64,000 nt of DNA from Branchiostoma belcheri. Taxonomy: Eukaryota > Chordata > Leptocardii > Amphioxiformes > Branchiostomatidae. Positions 43,676 through 56,000 of the stretch are shown here, in pieces (the stretch's first letter is position 1; the number at the start of each line of letters is the position of its first letter). The notes beneath the pieces are model-generated. The model worked only from the letters and a program-made list of their open reading frames with translations. It was not told the origin of the DNA and made no database searches. The DNA lies in the NCBI RefSeq assembly GCF_001625305.1, contig NW_017804642.1, forward strand, positions 114,700 to 178,699, in the 5' to 3' direction. Both the position numbers and the translations under genes were made by a program.

Positions 43676-46600
43676 CTGTAAAAATTCAACAAAAGCTTTT
43701 TGACAAATATTTCTTTAAAGTCATTCAATTCACATCCTATGTTCTCAATTTTATTATAATTGTCTGGCTGTCTGCCTTTAAATCGAAATGCAATATGTTA
43801 GATATTGCAGTTCAAACCTGTTCACCTGGTTCAGAATGATTTCTACCTAGTGGAACACAGATGGACTTTTAAGATGACAGCTGAGGGTTTTCTCATTAAC
43901 GTTGCTCACAGATTAATTTAAATAGAAAACTATGACAGGCTATTTATAGCTATTCTAACAACAGTAGATATGAATACCACATTGTACCTCTATATTTGAT
44001 TCTGAATTATGACTTGATTTGACAACTTGTTTTTTTTTTAATTTTCTAATTTTTGAGAGTTACACAGTGTTGTATTATTTGTCCCACTTATGTTTTCAGT
44101 TTATTTGGTTTTTGTATACATGTCATAATCTACGCCACGTTACTTATGCAGAATTTTAGAATACTAGTATTTGTACAATGTATAATTTTTTTCCTTGGCA
44201 TCCATCAAAATCAGCTCATAAATTTGAAGGAAACACCCAGGTGTCTCTTAAATGAAATAAAAAATAATAAAAAAATAAACAATTTTTTCGCTACGTACCT
44301 TATTCTCAGTAAGTTCTGCCGCCAGCAGTGGAAAAGTCAGGCCGACAGCACGACAAACCACCCGGCCTGTCCCTGTCAGCACGCTGGCGTATCGGGGTGC
44401 AATGTCAAATGGGTTGGCATAAAAAACTGAAAATAAAATATTACAATGATGAAAGCATTTTAAAACGTCTTTTTTGACGTCAGCGTTTTTACATGGGAAG
44501 CATGAGTGTTGACAAGCATTAATATTCTATCATTGACACATGTACTTAAAATGTTGTTGCATACTTTTGATTTTAACCTAATAAAGTAAACTACTAAAGT
44601 TAAGTTGCTGTTGTAATTTAATTTTACCAGTTCGTTATCCTTTTTGAATCCGGTGGTCCTACGATAAGTAGTTGTTAAGGGGGGCGTCCAAAGATGACCA
44701 AAAAGCCATTTTTGAATTGGGTTACTTGGGAATAGGACAGCGGCTGTACAGGGTTAAATAGTTGCTCATAGAATATTTGGCTCTATAGTATTATCAATTT
44801 ATGACTAGATTCTGGAAACTTGCATTTAATGCCTTACCTTTCTTTGACGTGACACTCTGTCAATCTGCCATCACATGTGTGCTACCAACTTATACTCTGC
44901 TCGGACAAGAATGCAGTCAAATACCTTTGGTATTTCCCTCAATCACTCACCTTCACTTACTGACTCACTCACTCACTATTTATACTGCACTCTCATTGGT
45001 GGAGCCGAAATGACGTCATGCACAATACTATATAAGGCAAGGCGAAGCACGAATATTGCGCAGTCAGTTGGAGGCATCCGTAACGCCAAGGAGCGCGGTA
45101 TGGGTACACAAGTAATCGGGGGTAGGGGAGAACAAGAATAAGTACAAAAGAGAGAGCGTACTCGTTCGTAAACGTACGGGGAGTACCCTGTCCTTTTCCA
45201 CCACCCACTCTACACTCTCAACCCAAGAGAGGTTGAGTGACGCATGGGGACAAGGCCCACCGCGCGACTTCGGCACTGCCCCATAACTCATGAAGGATAC
45301 TCCAATGATTGTGCAGTGTAAATAGGAGACTTTCTCCTATAGCCCACGCTTATTAATATCATTGTACATGGAGATAAAATATAATTACCTGCCATCCCAG
45401 CTGCAGCACTTCCAAAGCCTATGGCGATAAAACAAACAGCCACAAGAAAGTTGGATGTAAACGCCACAATTAAAAAGCATCCAGAAACGACCAGACAACC
45501 TGCAGATTAGATGGAAAGAAATTTGTAAATCAGCTTATAAAATTGTTTATGTAATACATGAAACAAGAAATAGGAGATCCTAAACTTTTTTGAAGTAGAT
45601 TTGGTTTGAGTCACTGAATTACAACATACAAAACCCGGCATAGGATTTTATGACTGCGAACTCCACTGTTTGTCCATGGTTTACGCTTCATACCTTACCC
45701 TTGTACCTACATGTAGGTCGTAGCGGATCAAAAATTTTGTCGAATAAGTTAAACCCAATATATGCCCACTCACGTTGGAACCCAAATGTACCAAACAACC
45801 ATACGGAACACTACCTTCGTCCCAGAAGTAACAATACATGACAATTGGTTGCGACTTGAAATGGTGTCAGCTTAGATAATTGACCACATTTACTTTGAGT
45901 TTAAGGATTTTCTAATTGAAAGCTTCTTACTTGTCCTGTTTCTTGCCGCTATATGTAGCCGATGAAGGTGGCGCAAAATCACATAACGGCGAAAAGTAGT
46001 AGTTCTGTCAGAAGCTTAGAAGGTTCACGATATACACCTAAACGTAAGTAATTTACCTTCGCCAAGAAGGTTATGTTTTCAGTATAGTTAGCGATTGTCC
46101 GTAAGTATGTCTGTCTGTGAACGGCACAACTCAGGAATTTTTAAAGGTATGTCATGAAATTTGGTAGGTGGGTAGGTCTTATTGAGACCTATAAATGATT
46201 AGATTTTCACCCCCTGGCGGATTTTGTTGGTACTGCAGCAGAACTTCCGGTTTTGATATCTCGTGATCTGGACATACTAGGGTCACGAATTTTTAGTGGT
46301 AGATAGCTCTTTGGATAGAAAAGAAGTGACATGAGTTTAGGCCACCTAGCAACTTGTGTTGGACCTGCAGGATATTTTAAAAATATTCGAAGGAGGATAA
46401 CTCAAGAACGGCTGGACGGATTGTCGTGATTTTTGTGTGTAGGTAGCTTAAGTGATGCTTGACATAATCATATGAGAAGTATGCAAATCGGGAGTTAATT
46501 TGGATAATAAATGAGGAAATTCCATAAATCTGCTACGTTCGATGATAGGACTATGAAACACATGTGATATGTTATTGGGAACGAGAAAAACATCTCAGGA

Positions 46601-47961
46601 TATTGTAAAAGAAGACCTAATTTGCATGATTAATGAAAAATGTTATAATTCTATAGTTGTAACTGCTGGGAATTTCATACAGGAGGACATCAAAAGACAT
46701 AATTTATTCAAATCATAACCTCATTTGCATAATTTGGGAGGAAGGACTAGAATAGCCTTTTTTTGTTAAGATAAGGCTGTAATTGGGTGGAAAATATGAT
46801 CAATTGATATAATCCATCCAAATGAGGCTCTTATTTGCTAAATCAATGATTAATATTGTATAATTCGTCAACCAGAAGGGTTAACATTTGGCGAAAGTAT
46901 GAGATCGTGGAACTCTTGTTTTGGAATTTTCCCAGGTTCTGTGTAAGAAAACCCCAATTTTCTACTAATCTTATATTTTTACGTGTTTACATTGCAACCT
47001 ATGGTAGAGAGTGAGTGAGGGAGAAAGTGAGTTTACCTTGTATTTTTTGTAAAAAATAGTCGCAACTGATTTATTGTCTTTCACTCATTGACTAATGTTA
47101 TTCCTAACACATATCCCTACTCCTTTAGTCAACTAAAGAGGACATTTAAAATACATACATACCAGTGACAGCCATTGATTTACGTGCGACGGTCGTTGAA
47201 ACATGCCGACACAGTGTGTTTCCGATCAAGGTGAACAGCGGCTGTAAAACTCCGAATAACAGAATAGGGATTCCGGAAATGACCCCAACCTTTATGAATA
47301 ATACAAACATTACAAAATTTGAAAGTAGTTTCCAAAGTGAAGTAACATACGCAGGAAATCTTGTCTTAAACAGTGTTTGCCTAAAACATGACTCTGATGA
47401 CTGACTCTGGCGTTTCCAAACGAGAAAATATTCGTCTGTAGGGGCGATTTTTTAAAATTCAGAGAATCAAATTTAACGTAAACAGCTAACATTAAATGTT
47501 TGTTTACATGTACCTCTTTTCTTGTGATTGTAATTTACTTTTAATTTTCAACACATGTTTGTTTACAGCTTTTAAACGCACCCATAACGCGTCATAGTTA
47601 GGCAGCTCTACTTTATGAATGGCGCTTATTTCCAATTAAGTAGGGTTAATCGAGATTAATTTGTAAAGAAATAACCAAAACCGTACTAGTTGTATTGTCC
47701 TAATGTTACAATAATGTAGCTTGAAAGCATGACTCACTTACCAGTTCGACCTGTATCCCAAAGCTTTGCTGGAAGTAGAGAGGCAGGAGAGTTTCTTCCC
47801 ATATGTACGAGGCTGCTAGAAGCATAATGGAGGCCCAGACGGCAGGAGACGTAAAGATGTGACAGAATGGAACACCTTTCTACAGAGAAAACGTACATTC
47901 AGTACATTATAACACAGCAAAACACACAGTCACACACACGCACGCACACAAACACACACAG

Positions 47962-47995
<34 letters not shown>

Positions 47996-50900
47996 CACAC
48001 ACACACACACAGGCACACACACACACACACACACAGGCACACACACACACACACACACATATTTCTCATCCCTCGGGTTTGAATGGTTGCCGTTACTCAC
48101 CCTTTACAAACGGCTATAATATAACAGATTGTTTAGATAATTTATCAGGTTAGTTAATGATTCAAAAGCAATTTGAAAGTTTTTATTTTTTATTAATAAC
48201 CACATTTTTACCACGAGTCGACGTTTGGCTGACCTTATACCATCACCATGTAACACTATACTACAACAATACGTATGTATGTCCGAATTTTACGCCCATG
48301 ACTGCACTGCATTACAGTAAATTCTAGTGTTAACAAGAAAAGCTTTTTAAAAAAGCTGGCCGGGGCGCACATTGAGCATAAGAGCAGATACAAAATTTCC
48401 CCGTGATAGCAGTGACTTAATGCACTGCGCTACTTGTATATATATATGACAATATGAATGTGAATCAGTGTTGCAGTCATCGTATTTAACAAGTGCCGTC
48501 AATCAACCTGTCACCCCTACTCCCCAATGGTAGCTCAAGCTATCCAATTCATATGCAAATGATCCCTATCAACCTGTCACCCCTACTCCCCAATGGTACA
48601 GCTCAAGCTAGCTAATTCATATGCAAATGATCCAACGCATGGCCCAAGGACCCAACCTACCAGCAAAAACTGGTTACGCTTTAAAAAACATTCAATTTAA
48701 TCTTAACTTTGCTTTGGAGTAAGTAACGAAGAACAATCTCTACTCTTGCCATGGCTAATATAATCATGCTGGATTAAATGCATTTGTATAGTTTGTAATG
48801 TCAATATCTTTATACATTGGATTTGTTAAAGTATGATTGATGCATAGACTAGGTATATGAATAAATAAAAATGCTGATAAAATATCTGGTAACTGAAAAA
48901 TAAGGCATTTTCTGCATACCATTGTAGTATAATTTATTATGAAGTTCGTCTTATTGCCTACCGTCTTGATTCCGTTTTTGTCGTGACTTTGTGTCTCCAG
49001 TGTATCTTTCCTCTCTCCCAAGCCTGTTACTGCGAATCCGAACGCAAGAGCTGCCCACGTTATCCCCAGGCCCCCTGCATTTTCATGGACAACAATGACC
49101 TGTACGTAGCTAACGCTACATTAGCCCTATCTAGACCGGGCTTGTTTGGGCTTAGTGCCCCCCCCCCTCAGAACTCTTAGTGCCCCCCCCTCAGAACTCG
49201 TGAACGGTATATCGAATGACCATCAATTTTTAGAGGATGGTGTACTAGTAAAAAATAATCATAACAACAATTTTGATGTCGTTATGACTTGTTGTGACGT
49301 CAGTATGACGTCATTAATGTGATTTTAGTGGCCAAAACTGTGTAGATGGGTTATTCCCTGAAACTCAATGGTAAACAACCAAACTTTAACAAAAATAGTT
49401 TATGATAGAATATTAGGGTGAATTGAGACTTACGTTGCCCATAGCAACACCGATGACGTCATAAATTGACGTCATGCATACTTAAGGTATCCGCCATCTT
49501 GGATCATCAATCTTGAATTTTTAAAAATTGTTTTTTTAAGATAAAGGCTAAAATACATTGAAAATAGACTAAACACTTTCATATGAACCCATTTTATAAA
49601 AAAGAAGAGTGTCATCGTATTAAAGCATAGAATGTTTACAGATATACATGTAAACAGACGCAACAAAAGTATATTAAGCGTTTAATAATTACAATCTATG
49701 ATTAAAACTATGGTGAGGTAAAGTTGGTGCCTTACATTTGGAAAGCCCTGTTCATAATAAAGTTTTAGTGGTTAACTTACCAAACATGTAAAATGCTGTC
49801 TGCCAGCCCAGTCTTTGCGTCATAAAGCCCGTCGCGATTTTTCCAAGGGACTGGCCAAAGTAGTATGCTAAAACAATTTAGAAAAAAGTATGCATTGTGA
49901 ACTAGATGTCCATATGAACATGTACTTTCGACAAATTAAATTACTCTCTTTGATTATGTAAAAATGTCCCTATTAACATAAATACATTAGTTGATTATTG
50001 CCTCTAAATCCCTCCCCAACAACACTTTTTAACGTGTAGAAATCCAATCTTTGGCCAAAACCTATAACAAAAATACACGAGTTCGTATGGATATAACTGG
50101 ATCTATTTTTTACGCACGCACTACTAAAACTGTGAATGCACTGTTACTAAATCGGTCAATGTTTTATTGATTTGTTGATTTTTAGTGAACTAACAAGACA
50201 AGCTTCTGACATATTACCTGCAAAGATGTAGGGTGAAACCCTTGCACTTTGCCTTGGTGTTAAGTTTTGGCTTAGCACACCAAACGCGGCGGGTTCGCAT
50301 AGTCCCTGTTAAAAAAAATCAAAAGTATTGACAGTGGCACCAATAATAATTTTGAGAGTGCATTGATGAATTGCATGAGCTAATGAAATTGAACTGGATA
50401 TGGCAATTACAAATGCATAATATACTAAGTAAACAAACTTTAAAACAGAAAATGGCAAAATTTTTACAACTAAAAACTCAGTACATTAAAAGCAAATTAA
50501 AATGGTACACTATTATGGATGTCGTTAACATAATCACGTCGGTCTGTCACTACGGCATTCTTTCCCATTGCTAGGGGCGTTAAAAAGTATCGGGTAACAA
50601 GACGCAATTTTGGGCTAACCGTAAAACATTTGAAAATAAACAAAATAGTTTCAAAAAATGTTAGTAACGAAAATTTTGTTAAAAAATAAAATTAATTATC
50701 GTCTTTACATACATTTAATGGTAATGTTTCGTAAAATGGGTGATGTTTTCCATTAGGAAAGTCGATAATTTTCGGGATTTCGAAGCGCCATATTTTAGCC
50801 AACCATTGTTCAAATGTGACTTTATATATTACGCAAGATCCTCATTTTTTATTTTTTCCACGACTAGGAATAAGATGAAAAATAGTGTTAAAGGGATTTT

Positions 50901-53900
50901 CTTATATTCGACTTCAAGTATAGTTTTTGTCGACAAAGAGGTAAAAAACGCTTTTTTTGCTTTTTTCGCACTCGATTACCCATAATTCAAAATCGAGTGC
51001 ATTTTTCAAAAATGCCTAAAACTCGATTGTCGGAAAAACCGTTACAGTCATTTTGAGCCGTCAATGAGGTATGTTGGACTCTCCATGTTTGAACTAGTTT
51101 TGCAGACATGTCATCTTGCCCTTAAGTCGGGATTGTGATATCCATACTATCCTAAACACAGGGGTGCCAGAGTATACAGTGCACATACAAGTTTACTAGT
51201 ATACAGTGCAATTTTACGGATTTCAGTGCAAGTTTACTAGTATACAGTGCAATTTTACGGATTTCAGTGCAAGTTTACTAGTATCCAGTGCAATTTTACG
51301 GAATACAGTGCAATCGTATTAGTAGAGTGCACCTTTACGGAATACAGTGCAATCGTATTAGAATACAGGGCAATTTACGGAATACAGTGCAACTTTACTA
51401 GTGGCGTTTAATCGCGTGACTTGGACCCTGCTTTGCCTTGAGTTTCAAGATGGCGGACGCCGCTGACCCACATATTTCTGTCTTTTTTGAGAGAAATCGA
51501 AATTATTCCTATGCAGTAACGTGCCCTGTGTGTAGTATGTAGTGATTTGACCAAAGATCTATCTACTTGAACGGTCCAAATTCGCTCGCAAAACAAAGAA
51601 ATATGTGAGTACGCTCCGTCAGCGGCGTCCCTGGAAAACGGGTCCAGGTTACGTCATTCTACGTCACTAGTAAAATTGCTCTGTATTCCGTAAAATTGCG
51701 CTGTATACTAGTAAACTTGCACTGTATTCCGTAAAATTGGACTGTATACTAATACGATTGCACTGTATTCCGTAAAATTGCACTGTATACTAGTAAACTT
51801 GCACTGTATTCCGTAAAATTGGACTGTATACTAATACGATTGCACTGTATTCCGTAAAATTGCACTGTATACTAGTAAACTTGCACTGTATTCCGTAAAT
51901 TTGGACTGTATACTAATACGATTGCACTGTATTCCGTAAAATTGCACTGTATACTAATACGATTGTACTGTATTCCGTAAAATTGGACTGTATACTCTGG
52001 CATCCCTGAAAGAATCATTACAATATTCAAGGTCACCCACAAATACGACGGTACCTTCGCTATATGTTTCATGTCCACCGTCTGTCCACAACAAAATGAT
52101 AAGTGTATATGTACTGTCCAGGAAACGGTTTGTATTTGTGATATTGTGGGGGTTTTTTCTGTTAAGAGGTACTCACGTAAAAAGGGCTGGAAAATCCGTA
52201 CTGTACATGACCGCGAGTGACCCCAGATCGAACGCCGTTTGGTTCGAATCACGTCTTATCGAACACGATTCGGGTTCTAAGGTATTTGGGGACATTGGGG
52301 CCAGAATTTGACCACCGTTAAAACTAGTTCTGTCTAAATATTGGATCTCGAACCTTTCTCTTTGAAAATGGTAAACATTGCGTCATATGGCTAGTATCCC
52401 ATATGGATTATTATCATGTAGCCAGGTGGCGTTGACCAATCAGAAGCCCCCATATCAAATTAATCATGACCCCGTAATGTCACAGCTAGCATGGCGCAAG
52501 AATTACAAAATTAAAGTGGTCCTTTGTTGTGAGACCAATATGGGAGTAAACCATCATGCAGGGTCTCTTTTTCCAAACATTTTTAAATTAACTCGTTTCC
52601 TTGTTGAATAGAAATGTTAACAGGCTTGCCATCAATCAAAATTCTAGCAATGCATAACGAAATTAAGACCATGCCAATATCCGTGCATTTTAAGCGGAAG
52701 AAAATGAAACATATTTTGCAACAACCCAAACAGTAAGTAAATTTCTTTCATAAAACATTCAAATCACCTGAGATGACTTAAAATTGAAGACTCGCCCCAG
52801 GCTAATGGACTAAGATAATCCCAATGGAATACACGTTCTATTCCAATGACATATTCATGTTAACTTACATGTATATGAACCCTGGTGGAACAGGTAAAAC
52901 GATCACACTTAGGGGCATGCAATTAATAAATTAGTGTCAGAATTTTTCCTTGAAGAAGTGACTAAGGCCAATTTAGAGTCAATATGTTGGTCCGGGGAAC
53001 CGGGAAAAAGCGAACGGGAAGACAGGGGAGTGACAGTGACGGTTTGTTATGTGGCATGCGTGGATGTGTCAGTATTTACTGTATACGTCTGGATAGACTA
53101 CATGATAATAATGTCAATGGCTTGTCTGATCCTCGGTGTATATGGCGTAATACACCTTGTCAACTTCTATGAACCACCTCATAAAACCGCCTTGTTCGCT
53201 ACGCTTACTCGGTGGCTTTCTTTGGTGATTATAGCAACTGACAAGGCTTTAATTAAGGGTTAATGACCCGCCCCGAGGTGAATATGGTGTGATAAAGCCT
53301 TGTCAGTTGCTATAACTACAGAATAAAGCCACCAAGTGAGCGCAGCGAACGAGGTGGCTTTATGAGGTGGTTATAGCAACTGACAAGGCTTTATCACACC
53401 ATATTCACCGAGAAAGGGCGGGACATTAACACTATTATCATAAAGCTTACACGATAGCCTATCCAAACTGATGCAGTAAGTGACACAATGCACATGCTGA
53501 ATAGAACATAGTTCCATCTGGAGTCACCTGAGGTCATTGGGTAGAGTTCATGTTAACTGGGTCACAGGCAGGGAACAGGTGTTCTTATGGAACACAACTT
53601 AAGTTATTTTTGGATTTTTTAGAACTAGAGCCGTGTTCTATTGGGTCACCTGAGGTCATATGCGGGTGATTATTGGGTTTTTTTAATGTATGGATTTGGA
53701 TGATTAAATACCCGATTTTGACTCTATTTATGACATTACGGCATCATAAGGAATGTGGAATGGAGCCTTCTGATTGGTCAACGTCACCTGGCTATATGAT
53801 AATACACTATATACACCTTGGGGCGGGTCATGAACCCTTAAAAATGTCTTACCTCTACCAGGCCTGCTAAGACACGCTGGGTTACTGCAGTCTTAAAGTT

Positions 53901-54951
53901 CCCAAACATGACAGGACCAAGGACATGCACAATGGAGCCGGCACCAAATGAGGCCAGGAAAATCCTGAATATTTAGGGTTTGGTGGAGTACAAAAATATC
54001 CATCTATTTATTAACGTTTTGGTTAATAAGGTGTTAAGAATTTTTAATAGACAACTAATATTATGATAGTATGAAAGTCAAGAATTATTTTTTGTTTCTT
54101 TTTTATCTAATTTACCAATTTTAAAGCAAGACCACCAAATGTACAAAACCTGAAATCTTTAAAATGTATATTTATCAGCAACAGTATTACCTTATAAAAA
54201 CTCCTTACCTGATAGCTGAATATCGATAGGCCAGATAGCCTCCAATGAAACTTGATGGCAGCTGACCAAGGTAGAATATACTCATTATCACACTAACTTG
54301 GAACTGGCTGTACTGTGAGTGGGGCTGTTTTGAAAATATATAGACACAAATGGCTAAAATAATTCCTATTCTCTTCACAAAAAGTCTGTAAATAATCATT
54401 ATAATAACCAAAATTACAGTTGATAAAGGTTAGATATCTAGGCATACAATATTCGAAGACAAAAACTCTACTACTAGATAAATAAAAGAATATTTCTTCT
54501 GGATGTTTGTTCTGGATGCGAGTTCGTAATTGTATCAGCGCGACAAAAATGATGTAATTTGGTGGCATTATAGTGACTGATGTCACTCAAAACGTCCGGA
54601 AGTGATATCCGTAATTTACTTATTTTGATTTGTCTTTACGGATCTTTTCAGTATAAATATTGTAAGAATAGTTTTAACATAAATCGCGTTGGTTGCCCTA
54701 CGTTGATCAGGTTAAGTTTATGTTGACTACGAGGTAAAAAAAATGGTGTGTCAATATAATGTCGGTCCTTTATCATGGCTTACCTGAGAGACGCTTGTGT
54801 TTGTATCGTTAACTGGTGGCATCTGTAATTCAACCAGAACAACTGCGACGCTGCTTCTTCCCGCGTACTGAATTAGAATCGCCCCAAAGAGTAGAAGACA
54901 CAGCAGTTTGTTGGACGTGGCTATGGCGTCTGTCGTATTGTCTTCTCCCAT
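43484..54951 (-). CDS. SLC17-type (sialin/VGLUT-like) anion transporter, 11 exons, 459 residues
   Basis: Minus-strand exons 54951-54784, 54324-54209, 53964-53853, 50305-50218, 49867-49781, 49074-48962, 47879-47742, 47289-47163, 45499-45389, 44426-44299 and 43675-43484 join with consistent phases into 1380 nt including TGA. The product is a 12-helix major-facilitator protein with SLC17 signatures: YAGR in helix 1 (R32), RVLAGLVEGLCEP in helix 4 (R125), FTSPAVWASI before helix 7, N-P-F-DIAPRYASVLTG (residues 358-370) and FGSGEEQPWA near the end. SLC17 carriers move organic anions, urate, sialic acid or glutamate across lysosomal, vesicular or plasma membranes. Two N-glycosylation sites (NDT, NTS) lie in the first lumenal loop, and EKQQLI at the C-terminus fits an acidic dileucine sorting signal. 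Substrate cannot be told from the sequence. The introns are full of repeats. Confidence 0.87.
44299..45499 (-). CDS. SLC17-like transporter, exons 9-10 (helices 9-11, DIAPRYA signature)
   Basis: Exon 45499-45389 encodes LVVSGCFLIVAFTSNFLVAV and FIAIGFGSAAAGMAG. Exon 44426-44299 encodes FYANPFDIAPRYASVLTGTG, RVVCRAVGLTFPLLAAELTE. DIAPRYA is the most diagnostic SLC17 motif. Between them lies a plus-strand promoter-like cluster inside an inverted repeat. Confidence 0.88.
44970..45330 (+). promoter_or_regulatory. CCAAT-CRE-TATA cluster within an inverted repeat
   Basis: ATTGG (44995-44999), the CRE palindrome TGACGTCA (45011-45018) and TATATAAG (45029-45036) are spaced like a plus-strand core promoter. 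The arms CTATTTATACTGCACTCTCATTGG (44977-45000) and, inverted, CCAATGATTGTGCAGTGTAAATAG (45302-45325) flank it. The interior is CG-rich. It may be the promoter of an LTR or other element rather than of a host gene. It lies in a transporter intron, antisense to that gene. Confidence 0.5.
46056..46915 (+). mobile_element. ACCTTCGCCAA TIR-family element, about 0.86 kb
   Basis: It opens TTTACCTTCGCCAAGAAGGTTATGTTTTC and ends ACATTTGGCGAAAGTATGAGATCGTGGAACTCTTG, so both ends carry TTCGCCAA inverted. It is in reverse orientation relative to 33590-34495 and shares its interior (AGTGATGCTTGACATAAT, AATTTGCATGATTAATGA). It sits in a transporter intron. Confidence 0.75.
47163..49074 (-). CDS. SLC17-like transporter, exons 6-8 (helices 6-8)
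   Basis: Exons 49074-48962, 47879-47742 and 47289-47163 encode GGLGITWAALAFGFAVTGLG, a hydrophilic central loop, CHIFTSPAVWASIMLLAASY, LPLYFQQSFGIQVEL, then VGVISGIPILLFGVLQPLFT and the basic loop before helix 9. A CA microsatellite sits just beyond exon 7. Confidence 0.8.
47920..48060 (+). repeat. CA dinucleotide microsatellite
   Basis: About 140 bp of (CA)n with interspersed GCACA and AGGCACA, just 5' (minus-strand sense) of transporter exon 7. The 71-codon His/Thr ORF is its translation. Confidence 0.97.
48507..48632 (+). repeat. Tandem 63-bp duplication with octamer motif
   Basis: 'AACCTGTCACCCCTACTCCC' through 'ATTCATATGCAAATGATCC' occurs twice in a row. Each copy contains ATGCAAAT, the octamer bound by POU factors. 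It lies in the intron between transporter exons 6 and 7. Confidence 0.8.
49781..50305 (-). CDS. SLC17-like transporter, exons 4-5 (helices 4-5)
   Basis: Exons 50305-50218 and 49867-49781 encode GLCEPAAFGVLSQNLTPRQS, ARVSPYIFAG, then AYYFGQSLGKIATGFMTQRL and GWQTAFYMFG. These correspond to the SLC17 region 'G...PA....S.W.P..ER......S..G' and 'GW...FY.FG'. Confidence 0.8.
51160..52007. mobile_element. Foldback element with tandem-repeat arms, about 0.85 kb
   Basis: The ends GGGGTGCCAGAGTATACAGT and its near-inverse ACTGTATACTCTGGCATCCC bound two arms made of roughly 40-bp tandem units (GTATACAGTGCAATTTTACGG, TTTCAGTGCAAGTTTACTA). The right arm is the inverted version. The centre (about 51420-51650) also has GGCGGACGCCGCTGAC and, inverted, GTCAGCGGCGTCC. 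No transposase. It is in the intron between transporter exons 3 and 4. Confidence 0.82.
52405..53810. mobile_element. Possible 1.4-kb TIR element with internal hairpins
   Basis: ATGTAGCCAGGTGGCGTTGACCAATCAGAAG near 52420 has an inverted relative, CTTCTGATTGGTCAACGTCACCTGGCTATAT, near 53767-53797. Inside, GAATATGGTGTGATAAAGCC...GTTGCTATAAC (53280-53316) is inverted at 53370-53406, and CACTTGGTGGCTTTA-type blocks also fold back. No protein was recognised. The 109-codon ORF at 52937 is unassigned. Confidence 0.5.
53853..54324 (-). CDS. SLC17-like transporter, exons 2-3 (helices 2-4)
   Basis: Exons 54324-54209 and 53964-53853 encode QFQVSVIMSIFYLGQLPSSF, GGYLAYRY, then IFLASFGAGSIVHVLGPVMF and TQRVLAGLVE. 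They match the SLC17 block 'FF.GY...Q.PGG.LA...G' through 'R.LQGL.EG'. The junction splits Arg95. Confidence 0.82.
54784..54951 (-). CDS. SLC17-like transporter, first coding exon (helix 1)
   Basis: ATG at 54951 (context ACCATGG) opens MGEDNTTDAIATSNK, then helix 1 LLCLLLFGAILIQYAGRSSV and the loop with glycosylation sites NDT and NTS, ending CAG before GTAAGC in phase 0. Helix-1 Arg (R32) corresponds to the conserved Arg of VGLUT and sialin. A TTTTTTAG shortly upstream suggests an acceptor and a non-coding 5' exon. Confidence 0.82.
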
Positions 54952-55004
54952 GGTGAACTCTTCCTAAAAAATTGAAATAGAGGGTTACCACTGTTAAACT
55001 AGAT

Positions 55005-56000
55005 CTCGGCGATCTCATACCTCCACGACATGTTTAGTGCTTTCGTAAATCTTATGCATGGTGATGGCCACCTGTAAATGGCTTACATTTACAATCCTGC
55101 TCATTAGCAAAATTTTTATACAAATTATTTACATAGCCCTTACCTAGTAACATGCAACACACTGGTGAAATCCTTATCATTTGGCGTGGACAACGTATGA
55201 TATTGTTTGTTATATGCAAGCACGACCTCTGGCATACCTTTGTCAAATCATGTTAGCCGTCCAAACTGACTAATTTTTATGCGATCATGAAAATTATAAG
55301 AGCCCCTTTGTAGATATTATATCAGGTGATCATATACTTCACCCAATGACAGGGTCATCCTAAGAAATAAGGCTATTCTAGTGTTTCCTAATAAATTATG
55401 CAGATGGTGTCCTGATTTGAATAAATTATGTTTAGTGATGTTTAGTTCACCTTAAATGAACTTCCAATTATGGCAAGTATTAAATTCCCAGCAGTTGCCA
55501 CCATATAATTGTACCAATTTTCCATTTATTAGACAAATCAGGTCTTCATTTACATAATCAATATCTGTCAATGATCTTGTCGTGCTCAATTACATGTCAC
55601 AAGTGTTTCATAACCCTAATATGGAATACAGCAGATTTATAGAATTTCCAAATTAATTATGGAAATTAGATTCTGATGTGTATAATTGTATTTAAATTAT
55701 GTCAATCATCACTTGACTCAACCTGCAGTTCAAAAACAAGCTGCTAGAGGGCCTAAACCCATGTGACTTCTTCCCAAGGACAAGAGCTACCTACTATCCA
55801 AAATTTTTGACCCTAGCATGTCCAGATCGCGAGATATCAAAACCGGAAGTTGCACTGCAGTACCAAGGAAAGCCACTAGGGGGCCCAAATTCTAATCATT
55901 TTCGGGTTTTGCCACACCCTACCAACACACCAAGTATGAGACCAATCCATCTAGCCGTCCTTGAGTTATTTTGTTGACTAACAGACAGACTTACAGACTG
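55005..56000 (-). mobile_element. ACCTTCGCCAA-family relative upstream of the SLC17-like gene
   Basis: It shares with 33590-34495 the phrases 'AAATTATGCA', 'GTCCAGATCGCGAGATATCA AAACCGGAAGTTGCA' (in part), 'AAGCCACTAGGGGG' and 'AGACAGACTTACAGACTGACGGAC'. It begins just upstream of the transporter start codon, so it could contribute to its promoter. Confidence 0.65.

Noticed and set aside
47867-48082. His/Thr-rich 71-codon ORF
   Set aside because: Translation of the CA microsatellite next to transporter exon 7.
52934-53263. 109-codon ORF with hydrophobic segments
   Set aside because: It lies inside a repeat with internal hairpins, has no family similarity that I recognise, and lacks splice partners.
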